Counted from the stretch's first letter, positions 32,550 through 45,470 are shown. The stretch: 64,000 nt of DNA from Effrenium voratum (GCA_963377175.1 CAUJNA010003506.1:377699-441698); one strand, 5' to 3'. A program made the numbers and translations. The notes: generated from the sequence alone by a model not told the origin.

Positions 32550-34512
32550 GTCTCGCGGTTCAAAGGAAGGACCCCCATCCTAGAGGTTGATTCCAACCAT
32601 TCTTTGCAACCATCGTTCTTTTCAAAAACCGGTTGTTTCCCCTGGGTTTTTGATGGTTTCCTGAACAGAAGGATCCTTGGAAGAATGGGGAAGGTACCCC
32701 TAGACGCATGGGTTTTCTCTTTCGCCTTGCTTTCCTTTGCTTTTCTTCCCTGTTTGTTTTTGCTGTCCATGTGTCAAACGAAGTTGGAGGGAACCTTCCC
32801 ATCTCAAAAGGGGGCAAGTTCCACGAATCCAGGCATACGTGCCAAAGTAGTGGAACCCAAACAGAAATGGCGGTTGCCTTCTGCGTTCCCGTCAAACCCC
32901 GAAAAGGATGCCCTCAAAAGAAACACATCCACGTGATTGATGGGGAAGAATGTCCACTTCCACATCTCAAAGCACACCAAGGCGACATGACATGAGTGGC
33001 ATCTTGCGGAGATCACGGCGTGTTCCATGAAGCACGGTCTCTGGCCCGTCTTCTGGTGGACAAGCAGCTTTTTTCTGTGGCTATAAAGGCTCGTCCATGT
33101 GCTTGGAAGTCTCTTTGCATGAAGATGTGTGGGCCTTTGCCTAACTGCTCACGAGCCAAGCGGTTGCATGCCTGATCCCTATCTATCCTGACTATGTGCA
33201 GAGATTCTTCAAAGCAGAAGCCACATCAGCAGAAACTGAGGTAGCTATTGACTATTGTGAGTGCTGGCTGGGTCTTGCAAATCAAGGTATGACCGTTGTG
33301 AAATGCGTCTTGCGTGCCTGGTCCCGGAAACGGAATGCGAATGCACCCAAGCTTCGACATCGAGTTGACCCCACCAAAATCCGCAGAACCTGATGGCAGT
33401 GGACTCCAACCAAACGCGGCAGATCTGGCAAACTTGCTGGTTCTCGGCTGGGAATGAGAAAAATGAAAAGACCCCAAGAAAAGCCATCCATCCTGTGGTT
33501 TTCCTTTTTCTTCGGGGATCCCCGAATCCCGGTTCATTCAACACCCAGAAACACGGACGGGGTCATTTCCTACCTATCGCACCAGCCAGAGAAAAAAGAA
33601 AAGAAAAGAAACGGGCCGCGCAAACACCTCTCAGGCCTTGGCCGCGGCCAGTACTCCGCTGCCTGACTTTTCGACCACAGGCTTCGGCCCGACCAACCCA
33701 CCACAAAAAGCGGGAGCCAGCCATGGGTGGGATATTCTCTTGAGGCCCCGTGGACATGAAGGCGGGGAGTTGGACCTCCAGCCACTTTGCTTGCCATGGC
33801 CATGTCTCCATGCGATCCACCGACCCTCATAAAACGCGAAAAGCATTCATCCTCAACCCTCCAAAAGATGCACGCATGCCCTGAACATTGTCCACTCCGA
33901 GCCGGCGGGAGTCCGACTTCGAAGCAAACGAGTGAGTCCGATACATCCAATGCTGACCTGGTTCCTTATTGGCCAAAACATAATAGTTGTTAATACCAAA
34001 CTGACCACCTCCCTGTGGTCAAGCAATACGCTTGTTGGATATATTTTGTATGTTGGCAAACAGTGGCATTCAGTGACCCAGTGCGGTGTTCGCTTTGCGG
34101 CAGGAATGGCACAACATCTGCAACAGTCTCTCATGCTCATGTTGCTGTTTTCCGTGGTCGTCCCGGAAAAGGTGCGAGACTCTTGACAGTCCATATGCAC
34201 GGGACAACTGCAAGTCCGAGCCTCACATTCTCGGATTCCTTCGCAAGCAACGCTCTTGACATATCCTGAGATCTTTCCTGCTCAGGTTCCCAAAAATCGA
34301 AGGCATCCACCACGACAACACCGGCCGCACATCGACGCAAGTGGCCTTATCATGCTGTCACTCAGCATGTTGTCAAAGCTCTGGTACGAGGTGTCCTGGA
34401 AATCCAGCTCTGGCCTCAGCGATGCTCAATCTAACTTCCTGGTCGCCGACTGATTTCTGCTTGAGAAAGCAACAATCGAGAGGTTTTTGCTCGGGGGGCC
34501 ATTTGGCCTGGA

Positions 34513-34518
<6 letters not shown>
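32550..34518. other. Non-coding stretch, no gene seen
   Basis: Contains no tandem array. A short minus-strand segment at 33640-33710 (GLVGPKPVVEKSGSGVLAAA, KA, stop) is exon-like but too short to call. Confidence 0.3.

Positions 34519-34543
<25 letters not shown>
34519..34543. repeat. (TA)n microsatellite
   Basis: About 12 TA units. Confidence 0.95.
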
Positions 34544-34544
<1 letters not shown>

Positions 34545-34656
34545 AAACAAAAAGAATGGAAACTCAACTTCACAAAGGAGATGTCACATCTCTTAGCCCC
34601 CATTTTGCAAAATGAATGTGGAACCCAAAAACCAAACTCCCCCATTGTCGCCCCCT

Positions 34657-34870
34657 CTACCCGCGACCACCCCCTGCTACCGCCAGCTGGGTCCCCGGCA
34701 GCTCTGGCCACTGGATCTGGATATCCGGCAGCGGGGAGGGGCAGATCTGGGGAGAGAACTGCGCGCAGTTCAGGAACTCCGTCGGGGACACCTGAAGCTG
34801 TCGGACATTGCAACCGAACCACTGCCTGGCGCTCTTGGCGTATTGACCCCCCTCCTGGTTGGTGCTTGAA
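34657..34870 (-). CDS. Candidate exon, Cys/Gln-rich (strand uncertain)
   Basis: The minus strand reads GGQYAKSARQWFGCNVRQLQ, then SPTEFLNCAQFSPQICPSPL and DIQIQWPELPGTQL. The two halves are joined in one frame, although a possible donor (TTCAG|GTGTCC) sits between them. The mix of Cys, Trp and aromatic residues looks like a folded extracellular or enzyme segment. The plus strand is also open. No family identified. Confidence 0.3.
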
Positions 34871-36840
34871 ATCAACTGAAAAGAATGGTTGCAATCAACA
34901 TGTCCAACAGCAGGGCCCCTTTCTCGCAAAAGGAAACTTCCTTTGCATGGGCCAAGGTGATGTTACCATGGGAGAAGTACGAAAAAAATCTTTAGGGTAC
35001 CCCCAAAATGGGTAGTTATCCTTCTTTTGGCTTCGTTTGAAACCGACCCCAAAAGGCCACCTGGACCGCGAAAAAGCCCCCGGGGCCCGTGCCAAACCTC
35101 CACCAGGTGTAGGCATGACCTCGTGCTCTCCCGCACTCGCTCGCTCCAGGTGCATGCTTGGTTGGCAGGGCACCGGCATTTGGACACCCGAAATTCCAGG
35201 CACCTCGTCCAGTTCGTTTTTGAATCCTTGACCAAGACATTAAAAGTGATCAGTAAACCCTTCCGCCCCCAGTTTTGACCATGGGCAACTTTTCCCATGT
35301 CGTGGAAAATATCCTTTTGGTCAATGGATAGGTTACTTGGAAGGAGCATCACACTTGCGCGGGGTGCTGATGTTATCCAAGCCGCATCTGCCAGCTTCTG
35401 GGGCTACAATAAGGACTCAGGACCTAAAAACTCATGGCTCAGCCAACATATCGGCGGGGTGTCGTTGGGCTTCCCTTGTGCAGAACCAAGCAAAAATCCG
35501 GCAACTCAAAAAACACATGTCCACAAGTGGCCTTTTCTAGAAATAGATTACCGTCGCAAATGGAATAAAACGCCTACCTCCATCTTCACATGTCTTTCCT
35601 TTTCGTCGCGCACGGATTGGCTCAACGCTGGGCCCGCGACACGCGAGAGACGGTCTCGCAAGGATGTGGAGCCCTGAGCCCAGTGACCTTGGCTGATCTT
35701 GTTTCTTCTTGTTTTTCGTCTTTTTGCCGGCGAGACACTTGCCGCTTTTGCTTGAATTGACTACAACGTCATGAGCACATGAGGCTTTCTTGCACTTCTG
35801 GTGAGACGGGCCCTTCACCAAGAAACCCTGGTTGTAGCAGGTAATGGAATTAGCAAACGGCACCTTCAGCAAAGGACAGCCATGTGAGCCGATTGCTCTG
35901 ATTCCCTTCCAATTGTTGGGAGTCCTTCCTAAGCGGAATAGCAAGCAGTTTGAGGAGCCCTCCGCATGGTCGACATCTTGGTGTCCATATCAAACCAACT
36001 GCAAGGAGGCTGCACTCTTGACCGTCTTTCGAGGCTTTGGTGCTTGATTGTTTTGTGACTTCCTGCGACTGGAAGTCTGAAACTCGGCATAGAGCATCCC
36101 ATTCCCTCAAGATATTGTGAGTCATCTCTTTTGTGCGATTTGGAAGGCCCGGGGTTGTCAGGGCTCATGTGTCGACTGCGTAAGAACTGCACAGCTTCAC
36201 TCATACGTATGATGGCAATGTAGGACTTCAAAAAAAAAACAGCTCCAAAATGGTGGGAGAAAAAAAGGGGAGAAACAAAAAAAAGCTCGCTGACTCCTCA
36301 AGGGTGCGGCCGCCCGTGTTCGCCCGCTGGGTCAGCACCTCAAGTCCCATGCGTTGCCCGGCGAGGGGCAAACGGCACGCTTGCAACAATCAAAACCCGG
36401 TATTCAAATGCCTCCAATTACCCGGGTTTTGATTGGCAGGTGTAGACGTCCATGCAGACATTGACATGGCCAGCGTGACACGATCCATTTGGCAGGTGCT
36501 CCCAAGAACATGGAACATTCAACAAAGTGTCAATATTTCGTGTGGCACCTGAGAAGCACAGGCCCAAGCCAACAAACCTCATGCAGGTTTCAGCTACTCG
36601 GAATGGACACGCGTCTCCTAGCATGAATGCCATGAGCCAAACACGAAACATAAATCATGCAACAGTTTGTGAAGAAGAAAAAACACCTGCTGCCTATACC
36701 GATACTCAGTGGAACGACAAACAAAGCCGTGGCCCCCAATTTCGCCAGACTGCTGGGCGTCCCCGCCAATGCCAAGCGTCGGCGGAAGACAAGTTCCCCC
36801 TGCCTTTGCAGGATCAGGGAGTTCTGACCACTGAGTACCC
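34871..36840. other. Mostly non-coding
   Basis: A minus-strand segment at 35050-35220 (VPGISGVQMPVPCQPSMHLE, then RASAGEHEVMPTPGG) is exon-like, but two other frames compete. The phrase GGGTACCCCCAAAATGGG is at 34996. Nothing else is supported. Confidence 0.3.
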
Positions 36841-36846
36841 GCACGC

Positions 36847-36973
36847 ACACACACACACAGACACACACAGACACGCACAGACACAGACACAGACACAGAC
36901 GCAGACACAGACGCAGACGCAGAAACAGACGCAGACACAGACACAGACACAGACACAGACACAGACCCAGACC

Positions 36974-37068
<95 letters not shown>

Positions 37069-37186
37069 ACAGACGCAGACACAGACACAGACACAGACAC
37101 AGACACAGACACAGACACAGACACAGACACAGACACAGACACAGACACAGAGACACAGAGAGACACACACACACACACACAAACAC
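36847..37186. repeat. Hexanucleotide microsatellite (CAGACA/CAGACG)n
   Basis: About 50 units of ACAGAC or GCAGAC, with pure blocks of each variant, flanked by ACACAC. On the plus strand the repeat is open as a Thr-Gln run inside a 311-codon frame. The flanking residues have no gene-like features, so I do not call a protein. Confidence 0.95.
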
Positions 37187-37355
37187 GTGTGCGCGCAAGG
37201 ACTGCCTTCTGGCATTGCATCCAAGGTTTTGGGAACAATCGGGATGACGGGTGGGTCCGCCTGGCTTTACGGGTCCACTGTGTTCCTTTGTTGCTCCCAT
37301 GTCAACCATCGGATTTGCAACCAGCGAGTGCCCCCATTCGCGCATGTTGCGGCCA

Positions 37356-37450
37356 GGGCGAAAGTAGATGATCGCACATTGCTTTGTTTCTTTCGATTAA
37401 GCAAAGGGGATGAAAGCCAAATGGCGGGATTGTGCCATCTACTTCTGACC
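37356..37450. mobile_element. Miniature TIR element M3, copy 2 (95 bp)
   Basis: The ends GGGCGAAAGTAGATG (left) and CATCTACTTCTGACC (right) match M3 copy 1 at 23624-23716, and the length is almost the same. The interior differs. Confidence 0.65.
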
Positions 37451-38739
37451 TGCGAAAACTAAATCAGGCCTGTTTTTGCGCCCCGGCTGGGGCAGCTGCT
37501 GTACCACCGGCGTCATCTGCCCGGGGCTCTTGGCATCTGAGCTGTTCCAGCCCGACTTGCTAGTACCTGCAATCGGTCCAAAGATGAAACCCGACTAACG
37601 ACTTGGGTCCAAGCTTTGGGTCCAGCTGAGACTGTGATCCTGTTGATGGGCATAAAGTGAAACCAACCGGAGACCCATGCCATGTTTGGGGGCGCCCCGA
37701 TCTTAAGACACGCCCAACTACTTGTCTTCAACTCAGTCGGGCCAACTCCACTGGCTGGCCTTCGGGGTCTTCGGGGCCTGCCATGAGTGACTCCAAGTGC
37801 CTGTTCTTTTCCTCAAAAATGTCATTCTCTGGTGTCTCCAGGATTCTCATGCCATTCCAAAGAGGTGATTGATACTGCTCCAGCGCACCCAGTGCCACTC
37901 CCAGTGCGTGCGAGTGTGTGTGTGTGTGTGGGTATATATAATTCGAAGGGCCTGAAACCTTTCGATGAGTGGCCACATATCTCGCGTGCTGTACGATGCT
38001 CAAGCACCTTCCATGGAGGATTGTCACGCTTCAAAGGATTGTCATGGTTCACTCCACAAGGTGAAGTAGATTTCTGGAACCCTCATAGGCTCATCGGCGT
38101 GACCATCCATTGGTCCAAGTACAGTACCCCAAAAGGTGTGATGCCCGCGCATCTCCGTCCGGCTCCGCCCCACTGGGTCCCTGGTCACGCGGCTCGTGCA
38201 GAGGCTCGGGTGGGTGGATCTGCACCTCCCAGGAGGATTGTCGGCCTCAGGGTGCGCGGCCGGACCCGACGTCAGCGATGGCCTTTGGCCTCTTCACTTC
38301 GTCCGCTGCCAAGGGCGTGCCGGCATACTGGCCGGCAGTTGATGGACGGATTCCTTCGACACGGAAGCTGGAATCAACTTTGATAAACCACAAAGATCAA
38401 GGAGTGCGAAGAAAGTGCGAAGAAAGGGGTACCCTCAAAAAAAGAGAGACACCCTGCAGGTTCGCTTTCACAAAGACCGAGTCAAACCCCTTGGCAATTG
38501 AAAGTCTCAGCCGTCTCGGGACAGCTCGCTTCACGGCTCCAAAGTCTCTTGCCTCTTGCGTTGAGCCGCCCGGCACGTGGGTGTCATGTCGGCCGCCCTG
38601 CGAAGTGGCAAATGGCATCTGAAGCATGTGCAGCTTGCTTGCTCTGACACCATGAACCAAGGGCTACGCCGCAGGCAATTGCAGGGGTCCCGATGAATCA
38701 ACGCAGGGAGCCAGGGAAAGCAAAGGATGGAAGAAGTTC
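37451..38739. other. No clear gene; one ambiguous GC-rich island
   Basis: 38150-38350 is GC-rich and open on both strands: plus MAFGLFTSSAAKGVPAYWPA, minus IRPSTAGQYAGTPLAADEVK to a stop. I cannot decide the strand. A (GT)n run lies at 37913-37930. The motif TTAAGACACGCCCAAC at 37694 is one of several dispersed TTTTAAGACACACCCAC phrases. Confidence 0.3.
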
Positions 38740-38880
38740 CCTTTGAGGTGGCGATATTGCCTGCAGCTTTGGCGCCCGAGAACTTTCCGTCAAAGGCAGC
38801 CACGGCAACCTGGTGACCATTCGCGACTACGAGGGGCCGAGGACCAGTTAGGCCCATGACCTTGCCATAGCTCCCCAAGC
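38740..38880 (-). CDS. Candidate exon next to an M2 element
   Basis: After the acceptor CTCCTGAG (AG at 38882-38881) the minus strand reads LGSYGKVMGLTGPRPLVVAN, then GHQVAVAAFDGKFSGAKAAG and NIATSKG. The donor is not clear; a GC-type donor (CTGCAG|GCAATA) is possible because dinoflagellates use GC and GA donors. An M2 element ends about 13 bp upstream of the acceptor. The reverse strand also has a short open frame. Confidence 0.35.
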
Positions 38881-38893
38881 CTCAGGAGTATTT

Positions 38894-38997
38894 GGGTATG
38901 GGTCAAAGTTAAACCACCAGGGGACCGCAGATTTTAGTCCATGTTTCCATTTGCCAGGGTTCCATTTTGGGTACCCTGGTACCCACGCCTCCTTCTC
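38894..38997. mobile_element. Miniature element M2, copy 1 (reverse orientation)
   Basis: Reverse-orientation match to 46884-46991: GGGTTCCATTTTGG, CCATGTTTCCATTTGCC, ATTTTAGTCC, CCAGGGGACC and ATGGGTCAAAGTTAA correspond. Ends are less clearly inverted here than in the 46.9-kb copy. Confidence 0.6.
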
Positions 38998-39124
38998 CGG
39001 CTTTTGCCGTTTGGAACGCAGACTTCGAAGAGCACCGCGTGGCACCTCGAGCCGCCATGCGCTGCCGATATTTTCCGCTCCGATATTTTCCGCTTTCAGA
39101 CCCCTCGAATTGGCATAAACATAT

Positions 39125-39234
39125 GGCCATGGATCAAAATCCTGTACCCAGTGACATCCCAATCCCCACTAAAATAGACTAAAATGGGTGGTGCACCTAC
39201 CCCAAAATGGCACCATTGGTTTTGACCCACAGCC
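39125..39234. mobile_element. Miniature TIR element M1, copy 1
   Basis: The ends are GGCCATGGATCAAAATCC and GGTTTTGACCCACAGCC. The interior TGGGTGGTGCACCTACCCCA, CCCCACTAAAATAGACTA and CCCAGTGACATCCCAATC matches copies 2 and 3 in reverse. No clear target duplication. Confidence 0.75.
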
Positions 39235-42200
39235 AGCATTGTCCCTTATTGAGAAAAGCCACCTGCCACTCTCTGCCATACCGCATGAACCACGGTTGCT
39301 CATCATCCCTCCTTAATCATACTCTCGTGTCGTACCTTGCCATCCTCTGTCCGGGTCGTCGCTTGTTGTCTATCATCCTGATCATTCCTGACCAGCCCTG
39401 ATCATCACACCGGTTTGTCATTTTGTGTTGTCCCTGATATCCATTTTCATCTTTCTTCCTCCACAATCGTAGTTGGTTCCCTGTTCATCCCTGCTCATAT
39501 TGCGAAGTCACGTACCAACCCACTAAATGTACACAAGTCCAAACAGAAAGAAACAGCTTCTCAGCAATGTGCTTGATGCTCTTTTGCTCATCATGCTTTC
39601 CTAAGTATCGGCAATGCTTAGCGCAACATGATGCGTCCAAACGTCTTGCACGTCTGTAAACCTTATGCAGCAATGGAATGAAAGGCGTGTCAGGTCTCAG
39701 ACGTCTCCAACTGGTGGCGAGCATCGCCGCCATGTCTTATGCGCCACTCACGACTAGGTCAGGCTGATTGGTGGTGAAGTCGAGCGCTGCTCTTAACAAC
39801 AGCTATTGCTTTGACACAGATTACTGCAAGCGTTGATTGCTTGATGGTCTGCAGGTTTGGAGGACAAACAGTTCAACCACTGCCCTTTACGTGCTTAGCT
39901 TCTGCAGTCATCTGGCCAACTTGGAATCTGCACCTACAACTTATCTCACGCCAGAGAGCGCAGTCGAATATCCCACTCCGAGTGGAACCTTGATGCTGAA
40001 GCTGGCACCCAAACCAACACGTCACACGAGTTGAAACCGGAACGCACAACTAATCACCTGAACAAACCCATCATTGCTTGTGTCATCCCCAAAATCGATA
40101 ACCCAGCGCCAGCCTGCATTCCCCCCCTTTTCTGGAAGACTTTATTAAAGCTTTGGGGGGAAGAGCTGGTACATGGAAATCTCCAGTGACATGGCCATCC
40201 ATTTCCTGCTCCTTTGATCGCTGAAAGACTCCTGGCCCTCCTCTCGTCCTTCTCATGTGCTCCCCAAATCAACGTGGAACCAACAATCCCCCAAAGAGAG
40301 ATTCCTCTACAAATGGTTGAGGTGTTTTGGGCGGGCAGTAACGTGGACCCTATAACCGGCTTCTTCCGCATGCTGCACGCATGATTGTCCCTTGGTACGA
40401 GCGATAGGAACCCGGTTATTCTCACCAAACATGGAAGAAGAAGTGGACAAAATGAGTTTGGAACCCCCCCACCCCCCCCACCCCGTTCTGCGCGCCGAAG
40501 CGACTCAGGGCCCGGCTCGATATCTGTCTGCAGCAGGGCCCTTGATGAGACCTGCTGAAGTACCCAACCGCCAAACACAATTTGGATCCCCGCCTTCACG
40601 TGTATAGTATATGCAAGTTCTTATCTAATACATCTATGTTGTAATTATGTATCATTCATTCATGTGTTGTTTGTGTAGTTGTTGGCTTGTCCATTGTTTA
40701 ATCTATTTATCCGCTTATCTATGTATCCATGAATTTATCTACCTGATTTATCTATTACATATATGTATGGATGCATATCTATGTGTATCTGTGTAAAGTT
40801 GGATGCACACATGTGTATGTGTGCGTGTGTTTGTCCATTTGACGTTGCACATGTCGCCACGAAACAGCTTCTCTCTCTATAAACGAAAACATAACTGAAG
40901 GCGACTTTGTTGAATAAGCCCCGTGTCCTCTTTGTATGTTGTTTATTGTGCGTCAGACGCCATGTGCCGTTGCAAATGACTGTAAATATTGGCTGCGTAT
41001 GAAGCTCAGCATCACTTGAATGGCGCAGAGCTGCACAGCCGCACAAATCATAGTTGGGTTGGCTGCGCATTGCATGTTAATCATGCTGTTAGTTATGCTG
41101 CCATAGTCAACACGAAATAAATGTTTAAATGTACCCTTGATGATTGTCTGGACTTGCTCCTTGCAGTAAACTCATCCAAAATGCGTTGCAGCTATGATTA
41201 GCACCATGTGGCGATGCGTGATTTAATACGGCGTTGTCCGATGTTTGGCACACCTGGGCCGTCCTCCGCGAAGAAGCATCCCAGAAGGTTTGAGAAGTCG
41301 CCAGAGGTCGTGCCGAATCTCTCCCCAATCACTCCAACAACCCAATGATTGACATCTCCCAAAAGCTTGTGGGTGTGTCTGTTTCTGAGGGTATCTCTTT
41401 TTTGTTCGGGGGAGGGGCCGGCGCTCCTAAAAAATGACACACCGATATAAACATGTCTGAGCATTTCAATGCGCATGTAGTAAGTCTACGCAAGGGACAA
41501 AGTTATGGAACTGCAATGCCAGTTTTGCCAACAAAAAAAATATCGCGGTCTTCCATACCTTTCACGTTTGAAGGCTACGGCAACCACATCGGCACAACCG
41601 AAGCTCCTGCACCACAAGTACATCCATCCCAGTTCTTCGACTTGGATTTTGGCGCAACGCTATGGAGCCAGAGCTATGCAAACCGTTCCCACCGCACTCT
41701 AGTCTTCAACAAGTACGAGGAACTCGGGTGCCAACATAAGCAATGGAAACGACAACCAAGTAGTTCCGTCCTTGGTTCTTCCATGCAACCAAGGCTAAGA
41801 CTCTGTTTTGCGTGTATACAAATAATACGGCATCGATCTGTCCGTCTGGAATCCATTTATCGATATGTTTCTTGAGAGTGTTTTGCCAGGCCGAATACCT
41901 GCAAGCAACGATAATGTATCAAGCGAATGGCGTTCCCTTGAGCACCAGATGCTGCTTTGCCAAGTCGAAAGCGGATTGATCCTTTTAATTGACCAACATG
42001 TCCGGTTCTGCCGGCGGACCACTTCCCTCTTCGCGAAAGCCAACATTGACCGGTAACTCACACATCTGTTCGGCAAAATGACAAAGAACGAGTCTGGCAT
42101 TGTGTGCACCGCTTATTTCAAGGAGTTGGTTCAGGTAATCTGTCAATCGCCCATTCACCCTACTTGGTGGCTTGTGCCAAGTCAACCAAAAGAAATAGAG

Positions 42201-44539
42201 AATGCAAAATGGGCATGTTCCAGTGTCTGGGAAACCACAAACAAGGGGTTGACAAGTTGCCAAAAAGTCGTAGTCAGAACAGCCTCACCTCATGTTTGGG
42301 CATCCAAGTCTAAGCAAGGAAAAAGCGGAGTACAACATAGTTTCACTCATATAGCCAGCCCAAACTCGGTAGTGAACCAACCCCTTGCGGCATGCTTGCA
42401 ACTTTGCTGAAGCAAGATCGCTGTGGCATTTGCTGTAAGGATCTCATCTTTCTGCTCCAATGGCTTAAAGGATTCGCGTAGGGAAAGCCATGGATGCTGC
42501 AAACCAAAGCTGGCCCAACCGCACCCGGGGCGCAGGGCGCGCTGCATGGACCTTCGGAGGGGCTTCAGATCCTGCCCGATTTGCTCCGAGCAGATAAATC
42601 CGCCTGAAGTTGGAGGATCTGCAAAGACTAAAACAGCAAACCGCTGCGCACAAACCCGAATGCTTTGAGTCGTCGTTTCGCTCAAGAAAGTGACCTTCAT
42701 CACAGGTCAGAGGTTGATCTACCCTCTCTGGGGTCTGTGTTTTCATCATCAACTCGCGGCCCACGCGGTGCTGCGCATCAAATCGCTCGCGTCCTATACT
42801 CGAGCTTTGCCCGTCCTCCTCCGTAGGGTTGGGCGGCAGCAGCCGCGCAAGCAGGTTGAAAGGCAGCAGCACCTGGCGCAAAAAAAAGAAAAAATGGCCG
42901 CCGGCGCCTTCCAAATGGCTCTCATAGCGTTCTGGGGATCGCAGGGGGATCGCGGGAAATTTGTCGGGCGGTTTCGACAAGTCACAAGCGTTCCAATTTG
43001 GGAAAGACGCCTAGTCCCAGCAGTCCACTGTAGCAAAAGAGAACGAGGAAGACAAAGATAAAGAGACAGAAGCAGCGAAAAATAGAAAAAAGAAAGAGAA
43101 AGCTCCCTATGTTTCTGCTTCACACATCACCGAGGGGAGCTCACTTCAACTCGGCCCCGCTTTGGGTGATGTGTTTTATAAAACCACAGTGGAAAGACAG
43201 GGACTTGACCATAGGTGGCCTTTTGGAAAAACAGATGGGTTCCCCTGGTAAATGGAATAAACCCCCAGCTAAACCAGGAATCGCCCTCTATTTTTTAAGC
43301 AAACCAACCAAAAAGGACACCTATGGACTTGACTTTGGTCTCTCCGGCGAAGGTTTCGCTTTCGCATTTCGCCTGGTGCCAGGTCCTCCTGCTAAGGTAC
43401 TGGGCCGCACTCTGGACGAAGGGGTCGGCATAGTCCAGGTGGTACCTCATGCTTCGGCGGTACCGGGCCGCATGTGGGGGTTCATCAAAAGGTGCGGGAT
43501 ACATGGGATGACCATTGGTTCAAAAACCGCCTGAAAAAAAATGTTTCCCACAAAATGGGAAAAGTCACCCATGCAGACAGCTTGCTGTAAAGGGAAGCCA
43601 AAAAAGGCAAACTTCGAAATCCATTTTGGGAGTGTCCGAGTATTTTTTTGAATTTTGACACACACACACACATTGCCCTCTTTGCCTGGGCCACACGTGA
43701 GAATCTCCCACATATTCGTCGCAACACGCCCGGGCATGTCGGTGGGTGACCTAGTGGCAAGTGCGCACCCTCAAGTACATTCGGCGTAGGTCCTGATCTC
43801 TCTGGCTTTCATCGAATGATGGCAGTGCGCAGTTGCGTTTCAGGCTGCATGTTCCTGCAAAAGGTAGACCATGCCACGAGCTTCGCCTGGTCCATCCCTT
43901 GTCAAAAACCTTTGTGAGTGAAGGATTCCACTTGAGTTGGATCCGTTCGAGGAGCTTGCATAGCTACACAGTTGTGCAAGGCCTCTTCGGTTTCATCGGC
44001 AGGAAGGCCTGCGGACAACTGCCAGCCAAGCCGAGCGCTTGAAAAGTCTCGGCCACCAGGCCCAACCACTAGCCGACTCTGAAAACCAAATGCCGGCCAC
44101 TTCAAACAAGAAGATACCGGGGTCACTGGACTGCCCCTTCAAAAGTTGATCAACTTACTCGTGGTGTCCATTGAAACTGCCACTTGTTGTGGTTCTAAAA
44201 GGGTTCTAAATAAGTGGGAAAACTTGAGTGAGCCCTGCGATAGGCCATGGGTTTGGCCCGGAGCTCCACGTGAATCCGAACCAGTTCCTTCGCCCTGGGC
44301 ACGGAGCAGTGTACTCGCCATCCCCCGCCGCTGCGATGATCATCGGCAGCTGCGGTTTCACCACCCAGTTCTGGCGCAAGTGGGTGGCGCAAGGCTCGGC
44401 TTTTCAAGGGACGCCAAAATGGAAAGCCAAAATCATGCTTGTGTTGTTTTGGTGTTTTTTGCTTTTTTGTTGTTGTTGTTTGTTTTTTTTTTGGGGGGGG
44501 GGGCAATTTCAAGACACACCCATAAGCCCTCCAACGAGC
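39235..44539. other. Mostly non-coding
   Basis: 40600-40830 is AT-rich with irregular TATCTA/TATGTA units. At 42895 an ATG in good context opens a plus-strand frame, MAAGAFQMALIAFWGSQGDR, then GKFVGRFRQ, a possible first exon without a confirmed donor. 42520-42610 has short open GC-rich frames (one with CPIC) that I cannot place. The rest shows no gene. Confidence 0.35.
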
Positions 44540-44752
44540 ATGAGCACCAAGAAGCTGCTGCGAGTTCGATCGATCTTGCATGAGGTTTCGAGCTGTCTCA
44601 GCACGAGAGACATGTGGCTGTGGGTCAAAACCAATGTTACCATTTTGGGGCAGGTGCACCACCCATTTTAGTCTATTTTAGTGGGGATTGGGATGGTCAC
44701 TGAGGTACGGGATTTTGACCCACAGCCATGTGGGAAAGCTGTCAAGTCAATA
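44540..44752 (+). CDS. Candidate small gene interrupted by M1 as an intron
   Basis: From ATG at 44540 the plus strand reads MSTKKLLRVRSILHEVSSCL, then STRD, and meets M1 at AT|GTGGCT. If 44614-44725 (112 bp, GT...AG) is removed, the split codon becomes ATC and the frame continues IHVGKLSSQ to a stop near 44752. Without splicing the frame runs into M1 and stops at 44669-44671. The protein would be only about 34 residues, so evidence for a gene is weak; the entry is given mainly because the element is removable by standard splice signals. Confidence 0.25.
44612..44731. mobile_element. Miniature TIR element M1, copy 2, with 4-bp target duplication
   Basis: The element proper (44616-44727) begins GGCTGTGGGTCAAAA and ends TTTTGACCCACAGCC, a perfect 15-bp TIR, and is flanked by ATGT on both sides. 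The duplicated ATGT plus the TIR create AT|GT at the left, and the right TIR supplies CACAG|CC. Interior matches copies 1 and 3. Confidence 0.85.
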
Positions 44753-44852
44753 ATCGGTACGCCTGTGATGTTCTCCCCTCACAACAGCAGGTGGCTGTGA
44801 CCGCGTGAGGGTGGAATCCGGGGAAAAAGCGGCACTCCAAATAGGACCCCAC

Positions 44853-44983
44853 CTCCAGCGTCTTGCAATAATCGAGGATGTCAATGTAGGCCATCGTCAT
44901 CTCCCTGTCTGTGCCTTCAGTGCCAAAATGGCACGTGACAGCGCTTTGGTGCGCTTCCTCCATCTTCTGGGTCATCAACAGCG
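44853..44983 (-). CDS. Candidate internal exon (131 bp)
   Basis: Between AG at 44985-44984 and a donor CTGGAG|GTGGGG, the minus strand encodes LLMTQKMEEAHQSAVTCHFG, then TEGTDREMTMAYIDILDYCK and TLE (43 full codons after two bases of a split codon). The residue mix with Cys, His and a regular helical end looks like a folded protein. Only one frame stays this convincing. M1 copy 2 lies about 120 bp downstream on this strand. No family identified. Confidence 0.45.
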
Positions 44984-45315
44984 CTTTGCAGAACATGGTT
45001 CACCATTTTGCCCCCCCCCCCCCACCCCCATTCCTGCAAACATAGATACTTCGATTTTAAGGAACGGGTTGGATTGGAGAACGCCCCGGAACTATGCTCA
45101 GCCTCTGGTGCCAAACTTGCTAGCCGCAAGCAACCAATGCGCCGGGGCACATCAATCCAAACCTTCCAACCTTTCTGGCGGCCGGACTATGTTTCTTTCA
45201 TCAAAGCACATGAATCACAGCAGTTTAGGCTGTAAAACAAACCAAAAAGATCACAAAAATGACAAAGCGACACATGCAAAGCGACTTGAAAAGGTGCAGA
45301 AAGCTCCGTGGACCT

Positions 45316-45470
45316 CCGGAAAAGACCGCCCTGGCCGGCACATCCCACATGTCACTGAGCTGCGCGGCCGAACTTCAGGCCGAAGCGACTGGAGTTCTCC
45401 ACGTCTCAGCCGGCGCCGATGGCGACACGCAGATGTGTCGTCTTACAAGGGGCTCACTTCCTAAGTGGGT
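45316..45470 (+). CDS. Candidate exon (boundaries uncertain)
   Basis: The plus strand reads EKTALAGTSHMSLSCAAELQ, then AEATGVLHVSAGADGDTQMC and RLTRGS in a GC-rich island. A competing plus frame is basic and Ser-rich. Neither splice border is clear. The region is followed by a dispersed GTGGGTGTGTCTTAAAATAG phrase at 45467. Confidence 0.3.

Noticed and set aside
36527..37462. 311-codon plus-strand frame with a long Thr-Gln run
   Set aside because: Most of it is translation of a CAGACA/CAGACG microsatellite; the flanks have no domain and no exon-like composition.
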